Source: an uncultured Planctomycetota bacterium (GTDB lineage: Bacteria; Planctomycetota; Phycisphaerae; UBA1845; UTPLA1). From it: 64,000 nucleotides of DNA. Below, piece by piece: positions 9,413 to 19,186 of this stretch. Position numbers and translations under genes: made by a program. The notes beneath the pieces are model-generated. The model saw only the letters and a program-made list of their open reading frames with translations. It was not told the origin of the DNA and made no database searches. Position 1 is the stretch's first letter; each line of letters starts with the position of its first letter. The DNA lies in contig CAADGE010000022.1 of assembly GCA_900696465.1 (NCBI GenBank), forward strand, positions 62,001 through 126,000. Direction: 5' to 3'.

Positions 9413-12400
9413 ATGCTCCTGAAGAAACTCACAGCCACGGGCTTTAAGTCTTTCGCCGACAAAACCGAGTTCGACTTCGGCCGGGGCATCACCGGCATCG
9501 TCGGACCCAACGGCTGCGGCAAGTCCAACGTCGTCGACGCCATCAAGTGGGTGCTCGGCGAGCAGTCCGCCAAGAGTCTGCGCGGCAAGCAGATGCTCGA
9601 TGTGATCTTCAACGGCTCCGGCACGCGCAAGGCCGCTGCCATGGCCCAGGTCGACCTGACCTTCGACAACTCCGACGGCGTACTGGCCGTCGATCAGACC
9701 GAGGTCGTCGTCTCGCGCCGGCTGTATCGCAGCGGCGAGAGTGAATACCTGCTCAACAAGCAGCCCTGCCGCCTCAAGGATGTCCGCGAGCTGTTCCTCG
9801 ACACCGGCATCGGCATCGATGCCTACAGCGTCATCGAACAGGGCAAGGTCGACCTGCTTCTTCAGGCCAACCCGATGGAGCGGCGGCAGATCTTCGAAGA
9901 AGCCGCAGGCATCAGCAAATACAAAGTCCGCAAGCGCGAGGCCCAGCGCAAGCTCGAGCGCGTCAACCAGAACCTGCTCCGTGTGCAGGACATCATCGAA
10001 GAACTCGAAAAGCGCCTCCGCAGCGTCAAGCTCGCCGCCGGCAAGGCGCGAAACTACCAGCAGTACACCCAGCGCCTGCGCGAGCTGCGCAGCCGATATG
10101 CCCTCGCCGAGTATCACCGCCTGCGCTCCGGCGAGGCGGCCCTGTCGCGCGAGGCCGACGGCCTGAGCGACGAAGCGACACGCATCCGTACCGATCTGTC
10201 CAACAACGACGCCCGGTCCAGCCAGGCCAACGTCCGCATCGTCGAACTCGAGCAGGAGACCTCGCAGGTTGAAGGCCGCCTGCTGACCGTTCAGTCGCAG
10301 ATCACCGCCCAGGAAGAGCGCATGGCCGCCGCCGAGCGGCGCATCGCCGATCAGACCGAGTTGCTGGCCCGCTCGCGCGATCGGCTGGCCGGCTTTGATG
10401 GACAGATGACCGCCCTCGATGAGAAGCTCGCCTTGCAGCGCGACCGTGTCGAGTCCCTCGAAGCAGAACTCAAGTCGCTCCAGGACGAACTCGCCCGTCT
10501 CCAGACGCAGGACCGCGAAGTCGCCGGCCAACTTGTCGATCAGCAGCGACGGCTCGACGATGAGAAGGCAGGCATCATCGACCTGCTCCGCCGCACCAGC
10601 CAGCTCAGCAACGAAATCCAGGGGCTGAACCTCCAGCACGATTCGCTGTCAAAGCAGAAGGAGAAGCTCGACGAGCGCGATGCTGCCATCGCCACGGAGC
10701 TGGCCGAGTCGCTCGCCCGTCAGCAGCAGCTCGATGCCCGGCGCATCGAAATCCTCGACCTCATCGAGGATCAGACGAAGAAGCTCGAGGAGACCCGCGC
10801 CCGTCTCGCCCAGGCCGCCAGCCATCGTGCCAACCTCCTCGATCAGATCGCCGCCGCCAAAGAGCACCGCAGCGGCCTCGAAAGTCGTCGCGATCTGCTT
10901 TCCGAGATGGATCGCCGTCACGAGGGCCTGCTCGCCGGCGCCCGCGAGATTCTCGAACGCCGCGACGCCGGCGCTGCGGAATCCGCAGGTGAGAATTCGC
11001 AATCCGAAACTCCCTCCGGCCCCTTCTCCTACGTCCTCGGCGCCGTCGGTGAGCTGTTCGATGCCGACGTCGCCCATGCCGGCATCGTCGAAGCCGTCCT
11101 CGGCAACTTTGAAAAGTACCTCGTCGTTGCACGGCGCGATCTTTTTCTGGCCGACCGCGACCTGCTGGCCGACCTGTCCGGACCGGTTCGTGCCTTCTGT
11201 CTCGATGCCGTCGCTCCGGCCATCGGCGGGCCCGATCTCTCCACGCAGGAGGGTTTCATCGCCCGGCTGCTCGACTGGGTGCGCTATCCCGATGCGTGCG
11301 CTCAGCTCGCACGCTATCTCCTCGGCCGAACGTACGTGGTCGAGTCCATCGAACATGCCCGGCGAATGGCGGCCCTCGATGGCGGCGCCCGCTTCGTCAC
11401 GCTCGACGGCATCCTCTGGGATTCCGACGGCCGCGTCGGCATGGGCCCGCTCGGCTCGGCCGGCGGTCTGATCAGCCGCCGAAGCGAATTGCGCGAGCTC
11501 GACCGGCAACTGACCGAAGTCGCCGTGCGGATCGACGATCTGACGACCCGGCTGCAACAGAGCGATTCCGAGGCCGGCCATCTCGAAGAGGTGCAGCACC
11601 GCCTGCGCGAGGCGATCGGCGAGGCCAACGCCCAGCGCGTCGAAGTCGGTGCCCAGCTCGCCGCCGTTGAAGACGTCGTCCAGCGCCTCAGCCAGGAGCG
11701 ACCAGTCATCGCGTCAGAAGTCTCCGTGCTGGTCAGCCGCCTCGGCGAAATGCGCGAACGCGAAGCCGCCAGCCGCGAGAACCTCTCGCAGCTCGAACAG
11801 CGAAACCTCGCCGGCGAACAGGCCGTCGCCGAACTGACCGCCCGGATTGAATCGCTCGCCGCACAGCGCGCCGCCCTGGCCGAGTCGATCACCAACGCCC
11901 GCGTGCGCACCGGCGAATTATCGCAGCAGCGCTCGTCGTCCGCCGCGTCCGTCGCCGAGCTTCAGGCGGCACGCATCCAGCTACAGGCCGATCGCGACAA
12001 GGCCGATCGCGATGTGGCCCTTGCCCAGGAACGGATCGATCAATCCCACGCCCAGATGGCCGACGCGAAGCAGACGCTCGCCGAAAGGACGGCTGAGCAG
12101 GAGCAACTGACTTCCACTGCCCGCGCGCTCCGTGCCCAGCGTGATGATCTCCGCGCCGAGGTGGAGCGACTGGCCGCCGAGGCCCGTCAGCAGCGTCACG
12201 AACTCGAAGAGGTCGAAGGCCGCCTGCACGAGCGACAGATGAGATTGCAGGAGGCCCGCGTCCGGCTGGAAGACCTCACGGCCCGCGTGCTGGAAGAACT
12301 GTCGGTCGATCTGGCCGTTCAGTACGAGGGCTACACGCCGGATCAGGAAGAGGATTGGCCCGCGGTCGAAGCGGAGATTGAGGAGCTTCGACAGAAGATC

Positions 12401-13024
12401 GAGCGGCTGGGCAATGTGAACCTCGACGCCATCGCCGAACAGGACGAGGTCGAACAGCGGCTCATGTTCCTCACGTCGCAGTGCGACGACCTGAAGCACA
12501 GCGAAAAGCAATTGCTCGAACTGATCGAGAAGCTCAACCACGAATCCCGCCAGCGCTTCATCGACACCTTCAACGCCGTCGTGCCGCATTTCCAGAGTCT
12601 CTTCAAGCGACTCTTCGGCGGCGGTAAGGCCGAACTGGTGCTGATGGATCCCAACGATGTGCTTGAGTGCGGCATTGAGATCACCGCCAAGCCGCCGGGC
12701 AAGGAGCCCAAGAGCATCAGCCAGCTCTCCGGCGGTGAGCGCACCATGACCACCATCGCCCTGGTGCTGGCCGTCTTCCGCAGCCGGCCGTCGCCCTTCG
12801 TCCTGCTTGACGAAGTCGATGCCGCCCTCGACGAGGCGAACAACGTGCGCTTCAACACCATCATCCGCGAGTTCACCGAGTTGTCGCAGTTCATCGTCAT
12901 CACGCACTCGAAGCGCACGATGAGCATCGCCGACGTCCTCTACGGCGTCACGATGCAGGAAGCCGGCGTCTCCAAGCGCGTCAGCGTCCGCTTCGACGAA
13001 GGCGAAGCCGCCGCCGTCGCGTAG
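9413..13024 (+). CDS. smc: Chromosome segregation protein SMC
   Basis: The 1203-residue length is normal for bacterial SMC, the ATPase that organises chromosomes with ScpA/ScpB. The N-terminus carries Walker A GPNGCGKSN (31-39) and the early KSFADKTEF segment. Two long coiled coils rich in Glu, Arg, Gln and Ala flank a hinge at roughly 510-670. The C-terminal half-site has the signature LSGGERTMTTIAL and Walker B FVLLDEVDAALDEANN, followed by the ITHSKRTM switch. The frame is open to 9347, but MLLKKLTATGFKSF is the family start and a GGAGGT lies 12 bases ahead of it. scpA and scpB are not in the window. The uracil phosphoribosyltransferase gene follows 172 bp later. Confidence 0.96.
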   Translation: MLLKKLTATGFKSFADKTEFDFGRGITGIVGPNGCGKSNVVDAIKWVLGEQSAKSLRGKQMLDVIFNGSGTRKAAAMAQVDLTFDNSDGVLAVDQTEVVVSRRLYRSGESEYLLNKQPCRLKDVRELFLDTGIGIDAYSVIEQGKVDLLLQANPMERRQIFEEAAGISKYKVRKREAQRKLERVNQNLLRVQDIIEELEKRLRSVKLAAGKARNYQQYTQRLRELRSRYALAEYHRLRSGEAALSREADGLSDEATRIRTDLSNNDARSSQANVRIVELEQETSQVEGRLLTVQSQITAQEERMAAAERRIADQTELLARSRDRLAGFDGQMTALDEKLALQRDRVESLEAELKSLQDELARLQTQDREVAGQLVDQQRRLDDEKAGIIDLLRRTSQLSNEIQGLNLQHDSLSKQKEKLDERDAAIATELAESLARQQQLDARRIEILDLIEDQTKKLEETRARLAQAASHRANLLDQIAAAKEHRSGLESRRDLLSEMDRRHEGLLAGAREILERRDAGAAESAGENSQSETPSGPFSYVLGAVGELFDADVAHAGIVEAVLGNFEKYLVVARRDLFLADRDLLADLSGPVRAFCLDAVAPAIGGPDLSTQEGFIARLLDWVRYPDACAQLARYLLGRTYVVESIEHARRMAALDGGARFVTLDGILWDSDGRVGMGPLGSAGGLISRRSELRELDRQLTEVAVRIDDLTTRLQQSDSEAGHLEEVQHRLREAIGEANAQRVEVGAQLAAVEDVVQRLSQERPVIASEVSVLVSRLGEMREREAASRENLSQLEQRNLAGEQAVAELTARIESLAAQRAALAESITNARVRTGELSQQRSSSAASVAELQAARIQLQADRDKADRDVALAQERIDQSHAQMADAKQTLAERTAEQEQLTSTARALRAQRDDLRAEVERLAAEARQQRHELEEVEGRLHERQMRLQEARVRLEDLTARVLEELSVDLAVQYEGYTPDQEEDWPAVEAEIEELRQKIERLGNVNLDAIAEQDEVEQRLMFLTSQCDDLKHSEKQLLELIEKLNHESRQRFIDTFNAVVPHFQSLFKRLFGGGKAELVLMDPNDVLECGIEITAKPPGKEPKSISQLSGGERTMTTIALVLAVFRSRPSPFVLLDEVDAALDEANNVRFNTIIREFTELSQFIVITHSKRTMSIADVLYGVTMQEAGVSKRVSVRFDEGEAAAVA

Positions 13025-13089
13025 AATCGCCTGAATGTGAAGACGCCAGAACGCCAGTAAGTCGAGATGCCGCACCGCTGCGACCCAAG

Positions 13090-13111
13090 CTCGTGGCAGG
13101 CCTGCCACGAG
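13090..13111. terminator. Perfect 22-bp palindrome after smc
   Basis: CTCGTGGCAG is followed at once by GC and then CTGCCACGAG, a fully symmetrical 22-mer that would fold into a strong hairpin. It is preceded by AAG and followed by TTTATT, so it may terminate smc transcription. A REP-like origin is also possible, but no GTAG foot is present. Confidence 0.5.
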
Positions 13112-13196
13112 TTTATTGCTCCGCCTTTTGTTCCCCATGCCCGTCCCGCTATCATGTTGGCTCGTCCATTCATCGCCGCCTGCGGAGCCGGTCGTC

Positions 13197-13838
13197 ATGT
13201 TCAAGTCCCAGTGGCCCAACGTCACCCTCATCAGCCACCCCGTCGTGCAGGAACAGCTCACCGTTGCCCGCGACAAAAACACCGGCGTCGAACAATTTCG
13301 CCGCCTCATCGGCCAGATCGCCCGGCTGATGGCCTTCGAAATCACACGCGACTACCCCACCCAGCCGCGCGCCGTCGAATCGCCCATGGGCCCGTGCAAC
13401 GGCAGCCGCCTCGCCCGCGGTCTGACGCTTGTCCCCATCCTCCGCGCCGGTCTCGGCATGGTGGACGGCATCCTTGAGCTGGTACCGTCGGCCCGCGTCG
13501 GCCACGTTGGCATCTACCGCGATGAATCGACACTCAAACCGATCACTTACTACTGCAAGCTGCCGCCCGACATCGCCTCGACCGATGTCATCGTCATCGA
13601 CCCGATGCTGGCGACCGCCGGCTCGCTCAATGCCTGCATCGACGTGCTCAAGGAGACCGGCGCGACAAGCATCAAGGTCCTCTGCCTCGTCTCCGCCCCC
13701 GAAGGCATTCGTGCTCTGAGTGAGCGTCATCCCGATGTCATGGTCTACACCGCCGCCGTAGATGAAAAACTCAACGACCGCGGCTACATCGTCCCCGGCC
13801 TCGGCGATGCCGGCGATCGACTCTTCGGAACCGCGTAG
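13197..13838 (+). CDS. upp: Uracil phosphoribosyltransferase
   Basis: The 213-residue enzyme makes UMP from uracil and PRPP in pyrimidine salvage. The start MFKSQWPNVTLISHPVVQEQ matches the family; a longer frame to 13116 is not used. Uracil-site text VPILRAGLGMVDG (79-91) and the C-terminal GYIVPGLGDAGDRLFGT are conserved. The PRPP loop reads DPMLATAGS (135-143) where most family members have DPMLATGGS, so one glycine is replaced by alanine. The rest of the active site looks intact, so activity is expected. Confidence 0.93.
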   Translation: MFKSQWPNVTLISHPVVQEQLTVARDKNTGVEQFRRLIGQIARLMAFEITRDYPTQPRAVESPMGPCNGSRLARGLTLVPILRAGLGMVDGILELVPSARVGHVGIYRDESTLKPITYYCKLPPDIASTDVIVIDPMLATAGSLNACIDVLKETGATSIKVLCLVSAPEGIRALSERHPDVMVYTAAVDEKLNDRGYIVPGLGDAGDRLFGTA

Positions 13839-13868
13839 CGCTGCGCAGCGAGTCACCGGCGTGGTATC

Positions 13869-16019
13869 ATGCCTCGCCGACACATGCGTACGCTGCGTAG
13901 CATCCTGAATCGACTCCCGCGACCTGCTGCTCGCTGGACTCGACTCGTCGCCCTGGGAATCGTCGTCGGCGTGCTCGGTGGTCTGGCCGCTGTTGTTATG
14001 GAATGGGGCCTCGAACACGGCTCCGAACGAATCATCCGCCGCATCGCGCCGGACCTAAGCGCCCCCAAGGTCGCCGAGGGCGACTGGCGAATCCTCCTCC
14101 TGCCCGCGATCGGCGGACTCGCATCGGCGCTCTTCGTGCAGGTCTGCTTCCGTCAACCCTTCGGACACGGCACCGACCTGTACGTCCGCGCCTTTCATCG
14201 ACAAATGGGCGCGCTGCCCCTCAAAGGGCCCGCCGTCAAAGGCGCCGCCGCCGTCGGCGTTATCTCCTGCGGTGGATCGGCCGGGCCCGAAGGACCGATC
14301 GCCGCCCTCGGCGCCGCGCTCGGTTCCAGCATCGGCCGACTCTTCAATCTCTCTCCGCAGGAGCGGCGCATCCTGCTGGTCGCCGGCTGCGGCGCCGGCG
14401 TCGGGGCCATCTTCCGCTGCCCGCTGGGCGGCGCGCTCTTCGCCACGAGCGTGCTCTACCGCGAGGAAGAATTCGAAGCCGATGCCATCGTCCCGGCATT
14501 CGTCGCATCCGTCGTCGCCTACTCCGTCTTCATCGAGTTCTTCGGCCGACAGCCCTACATGGTCTATCTCGATCCCGGCGGTCCGCTCATGTTCAACTCC
14601 GCCATGGAGCTGCTCGCCTATGCCCTGCTCGGGCCGCTCTGCGGACTGGTGAGCATCCTGCTGACCCTCTGCCTGAAATTCGTCGACCAGAAGCTGCGCC
14701 CCCGTTCACCGCTGCCCATCTGGCTCACGCCCGCCGTCGGTGGTCTCGTCGTCGGTTCGATCGCCTGCATGCTCCCGCAGGTCATGGACGGCCGCTACGA
14801 ATTCGTCCTCAATGCCATGCGCGGCTTCAGCGATCTGCCCGTCTCACCCTGGTGGTGGGTTGGGTTGTTCGGCGCAATCATCGTTGCCAAGTGCTTCGCC
14901 ACCGCCTTCACCGTCGGAAGCGGTGCGTCCGGAGGCGTCCTCGGGCCGGCCGTCTTCCTCGGCGGCGTCAGCGGCGCATTTCTCGGCGCGCTCCTGCACG
15001 TCCTCTGGCCGCAGATCCTCGTGGACAACCCGCAGCTCCGCGAAGCCCTCATCCCCGTCGGTATGGGAGGCGTCCTCGCCGCCGGCATGCGCACCCCCCT
15101 GGCCGCCATCGTGATGGTCTGCGAAATGACCGGCAGCTACGGTCTGATTGTCCCGCTGATGGTCGTCTGCATGAGTGCCTACGTCGTCGGCCGCGCCTGG
15201 GGGCTGAATCCCGAACAGGTCCGCAGCAGTGCCGACTCACCGGCACACGCCGCCGATGCCATCCTCCACCTGCTCGAATCCTGGAAAGTCCACGACATCA
15301 TGCAGCGCCACTGGCCCCACACCGTCGCGCCCTCCACCTCCCTCGCCGATCTCGTCGCCCGAATCTCCCCCGGCACACGACCGGTCTTCGCAGTCGCCGA
15401 GCATGGCGCCCTGCGCGGCGTCATCTCGTTGCCTGATCTGCATCGCTTCGTCGATCAGCCCGGCATGGCCGAGGCCGTCATCGCCATGGACATGATGACC
15501 GAGGAACTGGTGACCGTCTCTCCGGAGATGGACGGCTACGAAGCACTCGAAGCCCTGCGGCGAAGCGGTCACGACGTCCTGCCGGTCGTCTCGGATGATC
15601 CGTCGCGGCGCTGGCTGGGCATGCTGACGCGCGAAGGCGTCTTCGAAGCCCTCCGGATGCGCATGGCCGAAACCCAGCGCTCCATCCTCCGCGAACACGC
15701 CGGCCTGACCGCCATCGAACAGGAAGGTCAACTGCAACAGCTCGTCATGGGCGTCTCGCCGATGCGCAAGGACATCATCCAGCGCCTGCTGGTGCCCATC
15801 GACGCCGTCGGACAGTCCATCCGCCAGGTGGATTTCCGCCGCCGCTACGGCGCACAGATCATCGGCGTCGAACAGCCCGACGGCTCCCTGCAATGCCCGC
15901 CGAATCTCGATGCCCCGCTCCGCACCGGCCAGCGCCTCCTCGCCATCCTCCCCGACGTCCATCACCCGGCCTCCGGCGTTGATGCCGGTCTCGCGGATCC
16001 GCATGCCTCGCGTCCGTAG
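13869..16019 (+). CDS. ClC-family chloride channel/transporter with CBS and TrkA-C domains
   Basis: The 716-residue membrane protein has about ten hydrophobic segments in residues 25-450. Chloride-selectivity motifs are GGSAGPEGP (with the gating glutamate E141), GAGVGAIFRCPLGGALFA and GSGASGGVLGPAVFLGG, the hallmarks of ClC proteins. After the membrane part, two CBS domains (about 470-590) and a C-terminal TrkA-C-like domain (about 630-700, with RRYGAQIIGVEQPDG) would regulate transport by nucleotide or ligand binding. The gene lies 30 bp after upp. Whether it is a channel or a proton-coupled exchanger cannot be decided here. Confidence 0.9.
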   Translation: MPRRHMRTLRSILNRLPRPAARWTRLVALGIVVGVLGGLAAVVMEWGLEHGSERIIRRIAPDLSAPKVAEGDWRILLLPAIGGLASALFVQVCFRQPFGHGTDLYVRAFHRQMGALPLKGPAVKGAAAVGVISCGGSAGPEGPIAALGAALGSSIGRLFNLSPQERRILLVAGCGAGVGAIFRCPLGGALFATSVLYREEEFEADAIVPAFVASVVAYSVFIEFFGRQPYMVYLDPGGPLMFNSAMELLAYALLGPLCGLVSILLTLCLKFVDQKLRPRSPLPIWLTPAVGGLVVGSIACMLPQVMDGRYEFVLNAMRGFSDLPVSPWWWVGLFGAIIVAKCFATAFTVGSGASGGVLGPAVFLGGVSGAFLGALLHVLWPQILVDNPQLREALIPVGMGGVLAAGMRTPLAAIVMVCEMTGSYGLIVPLMVVCMSAYVVGRAWGLNPEQVRSSADSPAHAADAILHLLESWKVHDIMQRHWPHTVAPSTSLADLVARISPGTRPVFAVAEHGALRGVISLPDLHRFVDQPGMAEAVIAMDMMTEELVTVSPEMDGYEALEALRRSGHDVLPVVSDDPSRRWLGMLTREGVFEALRMRMAETQRSILREHAGLTAIEQEGQLQQLVMGVSPMRKDIIQRLLVPIDAVGQSIRQVDFRRRYGAQIIGVEQPDGSLQCPPNLDAPLRTGQRLLAILPDVHHPASGVDAGLADPHASRP

Positions 16020-16037
16020 TGGCCGGCGTACCGCCCG

Positions 16038-19000
16038 TCAGTGCTCCGCCAGCGCGGCCCGCGTCCATGTCACCGAGCGCTCGGTCGCCGAAGCCCGCAA
16101 CGCGTCAATCTCCCGCCGGCAATCCTCCGCCAGTTCCTCGCGCGAATCGAGTGTGTGAAGTTGCGCAAGTCGTTCGAGCGTTCGAATCCTCCAGGGGTGT
16201 TGCGGCAGCAGACGAAGCTCGCAGATCCGTCGCGCCTCTCGTAAACAAACCTCCGCATCCGCGTATTGCCCCTCCTGCATCCGCAACGCGCCCAGCGCGT
16301 GCAGCGTCGGACACCAGTCGGGATGGTCCGGCTCCAGCATCGCGCAAAGCAGTGCATAAGATTCATTCACCAGTGCCGCCGCCCCGGCAGTATCTCCCTC
16401 CGCTAGCAGAAGCTCCGACAGCCCGCTAAGTGGCGACGCCATATCCGGATAGGGTCCGTTGGCGGCGGACCGGAAGTAACACAACGACTGCTCATACAAC
16501 GCTCGTGCGGCCTGTGTCGCCCCGTGGGCCTGCGAATAAAACGTCGCCAGCGCCGCGAAGGTATTCCCCGGGTGCACAGGGTCGGAGAAACTCACCAGCC
16601 TGGCATCGATGTTCAGTGCCTTCAGCAGCAGCGCCTCGGCTTCTTCAAAGCGTCTCAACTCCAGGAGGGCCAGTGCCAGCGTGCGCGCCGTCACCGACAC
16701 ATCCTGCTCCTGATCCCCGATCAGCTCCTGCAGCAAGCGATGCGATTCACTCAGGTGCGGCTCCGCGCCCGCGGCATCGCCCTGCCCCAGCAGCAGTGCG
16801 CCGACGTTGTGACCCAGCGCGGCCAGCATCGCATCCGGCGGCATGCCCGATGCCTTCCGCTCCGCATACGCCGCCGAATAAATCTCCTCGGCCGCGTCAT
16901 AGTCTCCTCGTTCGAGGCAAATCGTCCCCAGCACATTGCGCGTCCAGAACCTTCCCGTGCCGCCGGTGAATTCCCGCAGGATCGCAAGACTCTCTCGGGC
17001 AGTGGCCTCCGCTGCGTCGAAATCCCTCGCCACCTTGAAGCAGATTGCCAGGTTGGTCAGGCAGATGCCGTACCACTCCCGCGAACTCTCGCCCGCGTTG
17101 CGCCAGTACTCCAACGCAGACAGGAAACACGCCTTCGCGCCGATGTGGTCGCCGTTACTCATCCGGATCGAGCCCAGATCGTTCCAGGCGGAAGCCAGCG
17201 CCGCTTCCGCCTCAGCGTCCTGACGACCGGCACGCCCACGCAACCGCTGCTGCATCGCCAGCGACTGTTCATAGAGCTTCTCGGATTCGTCAAGATGCCC
17301 CCGCCGCGCGAGGATATTCGCCAGGTTGCTCGTCGCACGAGACGTGTCCGGATGATCCGCATTGCCGTACAGCTTTCGGCAGATCTCCAGCGCCGCGCGC
17401 ACGAGCTGCTCGGCTTCGTCCAGTTTTGCCGTGCGGCCCAGGTTGCGCGCCAGCGCCCCCATCGCCTGCGCCTCCTCGATCGTCCCGGGACACCATTTCC
17501 CCCGAAGCGCGAGACCTTCCCGGAGATGAGGATTCGCCTCCTGTGTCCAGCCCAGCTTGTGATACAGATCGCCGACCAGCAGGTGCAGCCGCGCCGCAAG
17601 GAGCGGCTGTTCCTCGAATTCGCTCCACACTCGAAGCGCTGCCGTATCGAGCATCTCCCTTAGAAGCTGCGTGTCTCGCCCCTTCGCCACCGACGGCTCG
17701 ATCGACCGCAGCATCTCACGAAGGAAGCGCTCCGTCTCCCCCGCGAGCCGCTCCGCCGTTCTCGCCTTGTTCCGCTCATCCCGAAGCCGGAAGGACTGCA
17801 CCGTCATCGTCGCCGCCAGCCCCGTCAGGATCGCCACGAACACGACGGCCAGTGCCACCGGCAACCGGTTGCGTCGCACGAACTTCGTCGCCCGATAGCG
17901 AAAGGTGTCCGGCCGAGCCGTCACCACCGCCCCGTCGAGATAGCGCCGGATGTCTTCCGAAAGCTGCTCCACCGACGTGTAACGCCGCGCCGTCTCCTTG
18001 CGCAGCGCCTTGAGTACGATCGTGTCCAGATCGCCCGAAAGCGTTCGTCGCAGCCGGATCGGATCAGTCGATCGCCGTCCCGCAAGTTCCTCGGCCGTGC
18101 GCTGCGACGCATTACCCGTCGTCGATGTCACGCCGCCGAAGCTCGTCCGCGCCGGTGCGTCTTCCGGTGCATCGCGAAGCACGATCGTGCTCGGTCGCTC
18201 CGGATCGCGCTCCAGCACCTCGCGCTCCAGTTCGCCGCGCGTGCCGCGCTCGCTCACATACGGACCGTGACCCGTGAGAAGCTCGTAGAGGATCACCCCC
18301 AGAGAATAAACATCGCTTGCCGTTGTGATCGGCTCACCGCGAATCTGCTCCGGACTCGCGTATTGCGGCGTCAGCATCCGTCGCTCCGGCGTGGTCTGCT
18401 CACTCACGTCAGTCATACCGCCCGGTCCGAGTACCTTGGCAATGCCGAAATCCAGCAGAACCGGCTCGCCCGATGGCGTCACCAGAATATTTCCCGGCTT
18501 CAGATCGCGGTGAATCACCAGGTTCTGATGCGCCGACTGCACCGCGGCACACACCCGGCAGAAAAGTCGAAGCCGCTGGTGCACGCTCAGCCGATCGCGG
18601 TCGCAGTATTCGTTGATCGGCAGCCCTGCGACGTATTCCATGATGAGATACGGCCTACCGTCCGGCGCAGCGCCGCCATCCAGCAGCCGGCAGATGTTCG
18701 GGTGACGCAGATTCGCCAGCAGTTGCCGCTCCTGTCGGAAGCGCCGCAGGATGTCGTCCGTGTCCATCCCGCGTTTGATCAGCTTGACGGCGGCAAAACC
18801 CTGGAACTGCTCATCAACCCGGTGCGCGAGCCAGACCGCACCCATCCCCCCCGATGCGACCCGGCGGACCAGCACATACGGCCCGAGCCGCAGTCCGGTC
18901 TCGTCGGTCTCCGCCGCGGCTCCCGCGGCACGCGAAGCTTGCGCACTCACGACGAGAAACCCCGGCCGATCCGCGTCATACTTCAGGAGAGATTCCACCT

Positions 19001-19121
19001 CCTCGCGAAGCGTGCAGTCACTCCCGCAGACGGATTGCAGATACGCCGCCCGCTGCGGGGACGGGCGCTCCAGCGCCGCCGCGAATACCTCGCTGACTTT
19101 CTGCCATCGTTCCGGCGTCAT
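16038..19121 (-). CDS. Membrane Ser/Thr protein kinase with C-terminal TPRs
   Basis: The 1027-residue protein has a Hanks-type kinase domain at about 80-400: glycine loop VASGGMGAVW (88-97), catalytic lysine K113 (AAVKLIKR), HRDLKPGN with D206, and LDFGIAKV with D224. A short acidic N-terminus (GSDCTLREEVESLLKYD) is typical of planctomycete kinases of this class. One transmembrane helix follows (LPVALAVVFVAILTGLAATM, near 430). About 550 residues of tetratricopeptide repeats then extend to the C-terminus, presumably outside the cytoplasm. The gene sits 65 bp downstream of an ECF sigma factor gene on the same strand, a pairing common in this phylum, where the kinase may control the sigma factor. 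That link is inferred from position. Confidence 0.9.
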   Translation of the reverse strand: MTPERWQKVSEVFAAALERPSPQRAAYLQSVCGSDCTLREEVESLLKYDADRPGFLVVSAQASRAAGAAAETDETGLRLGPYVLVRRVASGGMGAVWLAHRVDEQFQGFAAVKLIKRGMDTDDILRRFRQERQLLANLRHPNICRLLDGGAAPDGRPYLIMEYVAGLPINEYCDRDRLSVHQRLRLFCRVCAAVQSAHQNLVIHRDLKPGNILVTPSGEPVLLDFGIAKVLGPGGMTDVSEQTTPERRMLTPQYASPEQIRGEPITTASDVYSLGVILYELLTGHGPYVSERGTRGELEREVLERDPERPSTIVLRDAPEDAPARTSFGGVTSTTGNASQRTAEELAGRRSTDPIRLRRTLSGDLDTIVLKALRKETARRYTSVEQLSEDIRRYLDGAVVTARPDTFRYRATKFVRRNRLPVALAVVFVAILTGLAATMTVQSFRLRDERNKARTAERLAGETERFLREMLRSIEPSVAKGRDTQLLREMLDTAALRVWSEFEEQPLLAARLHLLVGDLYHKLGWTQEANPHLREGLALRGKWCPGTIEEAQAMGALARNLGRTAKLDEAEQLVRAALEICRKLYGNADHPDTSRATSNLANILARRGHLDESEKLYEQSLAMQQRLRGRAGRQDAEAEAALASAWNDLGSIRMSNGDHIGAKACFLSALEYWRNAGESSREWYGICLTNLAICFKVARDFDAAEATARESLAILREFTGGTGRFWTRNVLGTICLERGDYDAAEEIYSAAYAERKASGMPPDAMLAALGHNVGALLLGQGDAAGAEPHLSESHRLLQELIGDQEQDVSVTARTLALALLELRRFEEAEALLLKALNIDARLVSFSDPVHPGNTFAALATFYSQAHGATQAARALYEQSLCYFRSAANGPYPDMASPLSGLSELLLAEGDTAGAAALVNESYALLCAMLEPDHPDWCPTLHALGALRMQEGQYADAEVCLREARRICELRLLPQHPWRIRTLERLAQLHTLDSREELAEDCRREIDALRASATERSVTWTRAALAEH

Positions 19122-19186
19122 GACCGGCTACCCCAGGGCGCGCGCTTACCGCCGTCGTCGTGACGTGCGCCGCGCAGCGCGGCATG

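Noticed and set aside
9383-10639. 418-residue ORF antisense to smc
   Set aside because: It mirrors the high third-position GC of smc; composition is shadow-like (Leu/Ala/Gly/Val-rich) and smc is unambiguous.
13090-13111. REP element
   Set aside because: It is a strong palindrome but lacks the GTAG foot and does not resemble the other REP copies; a terminator role is simpler.
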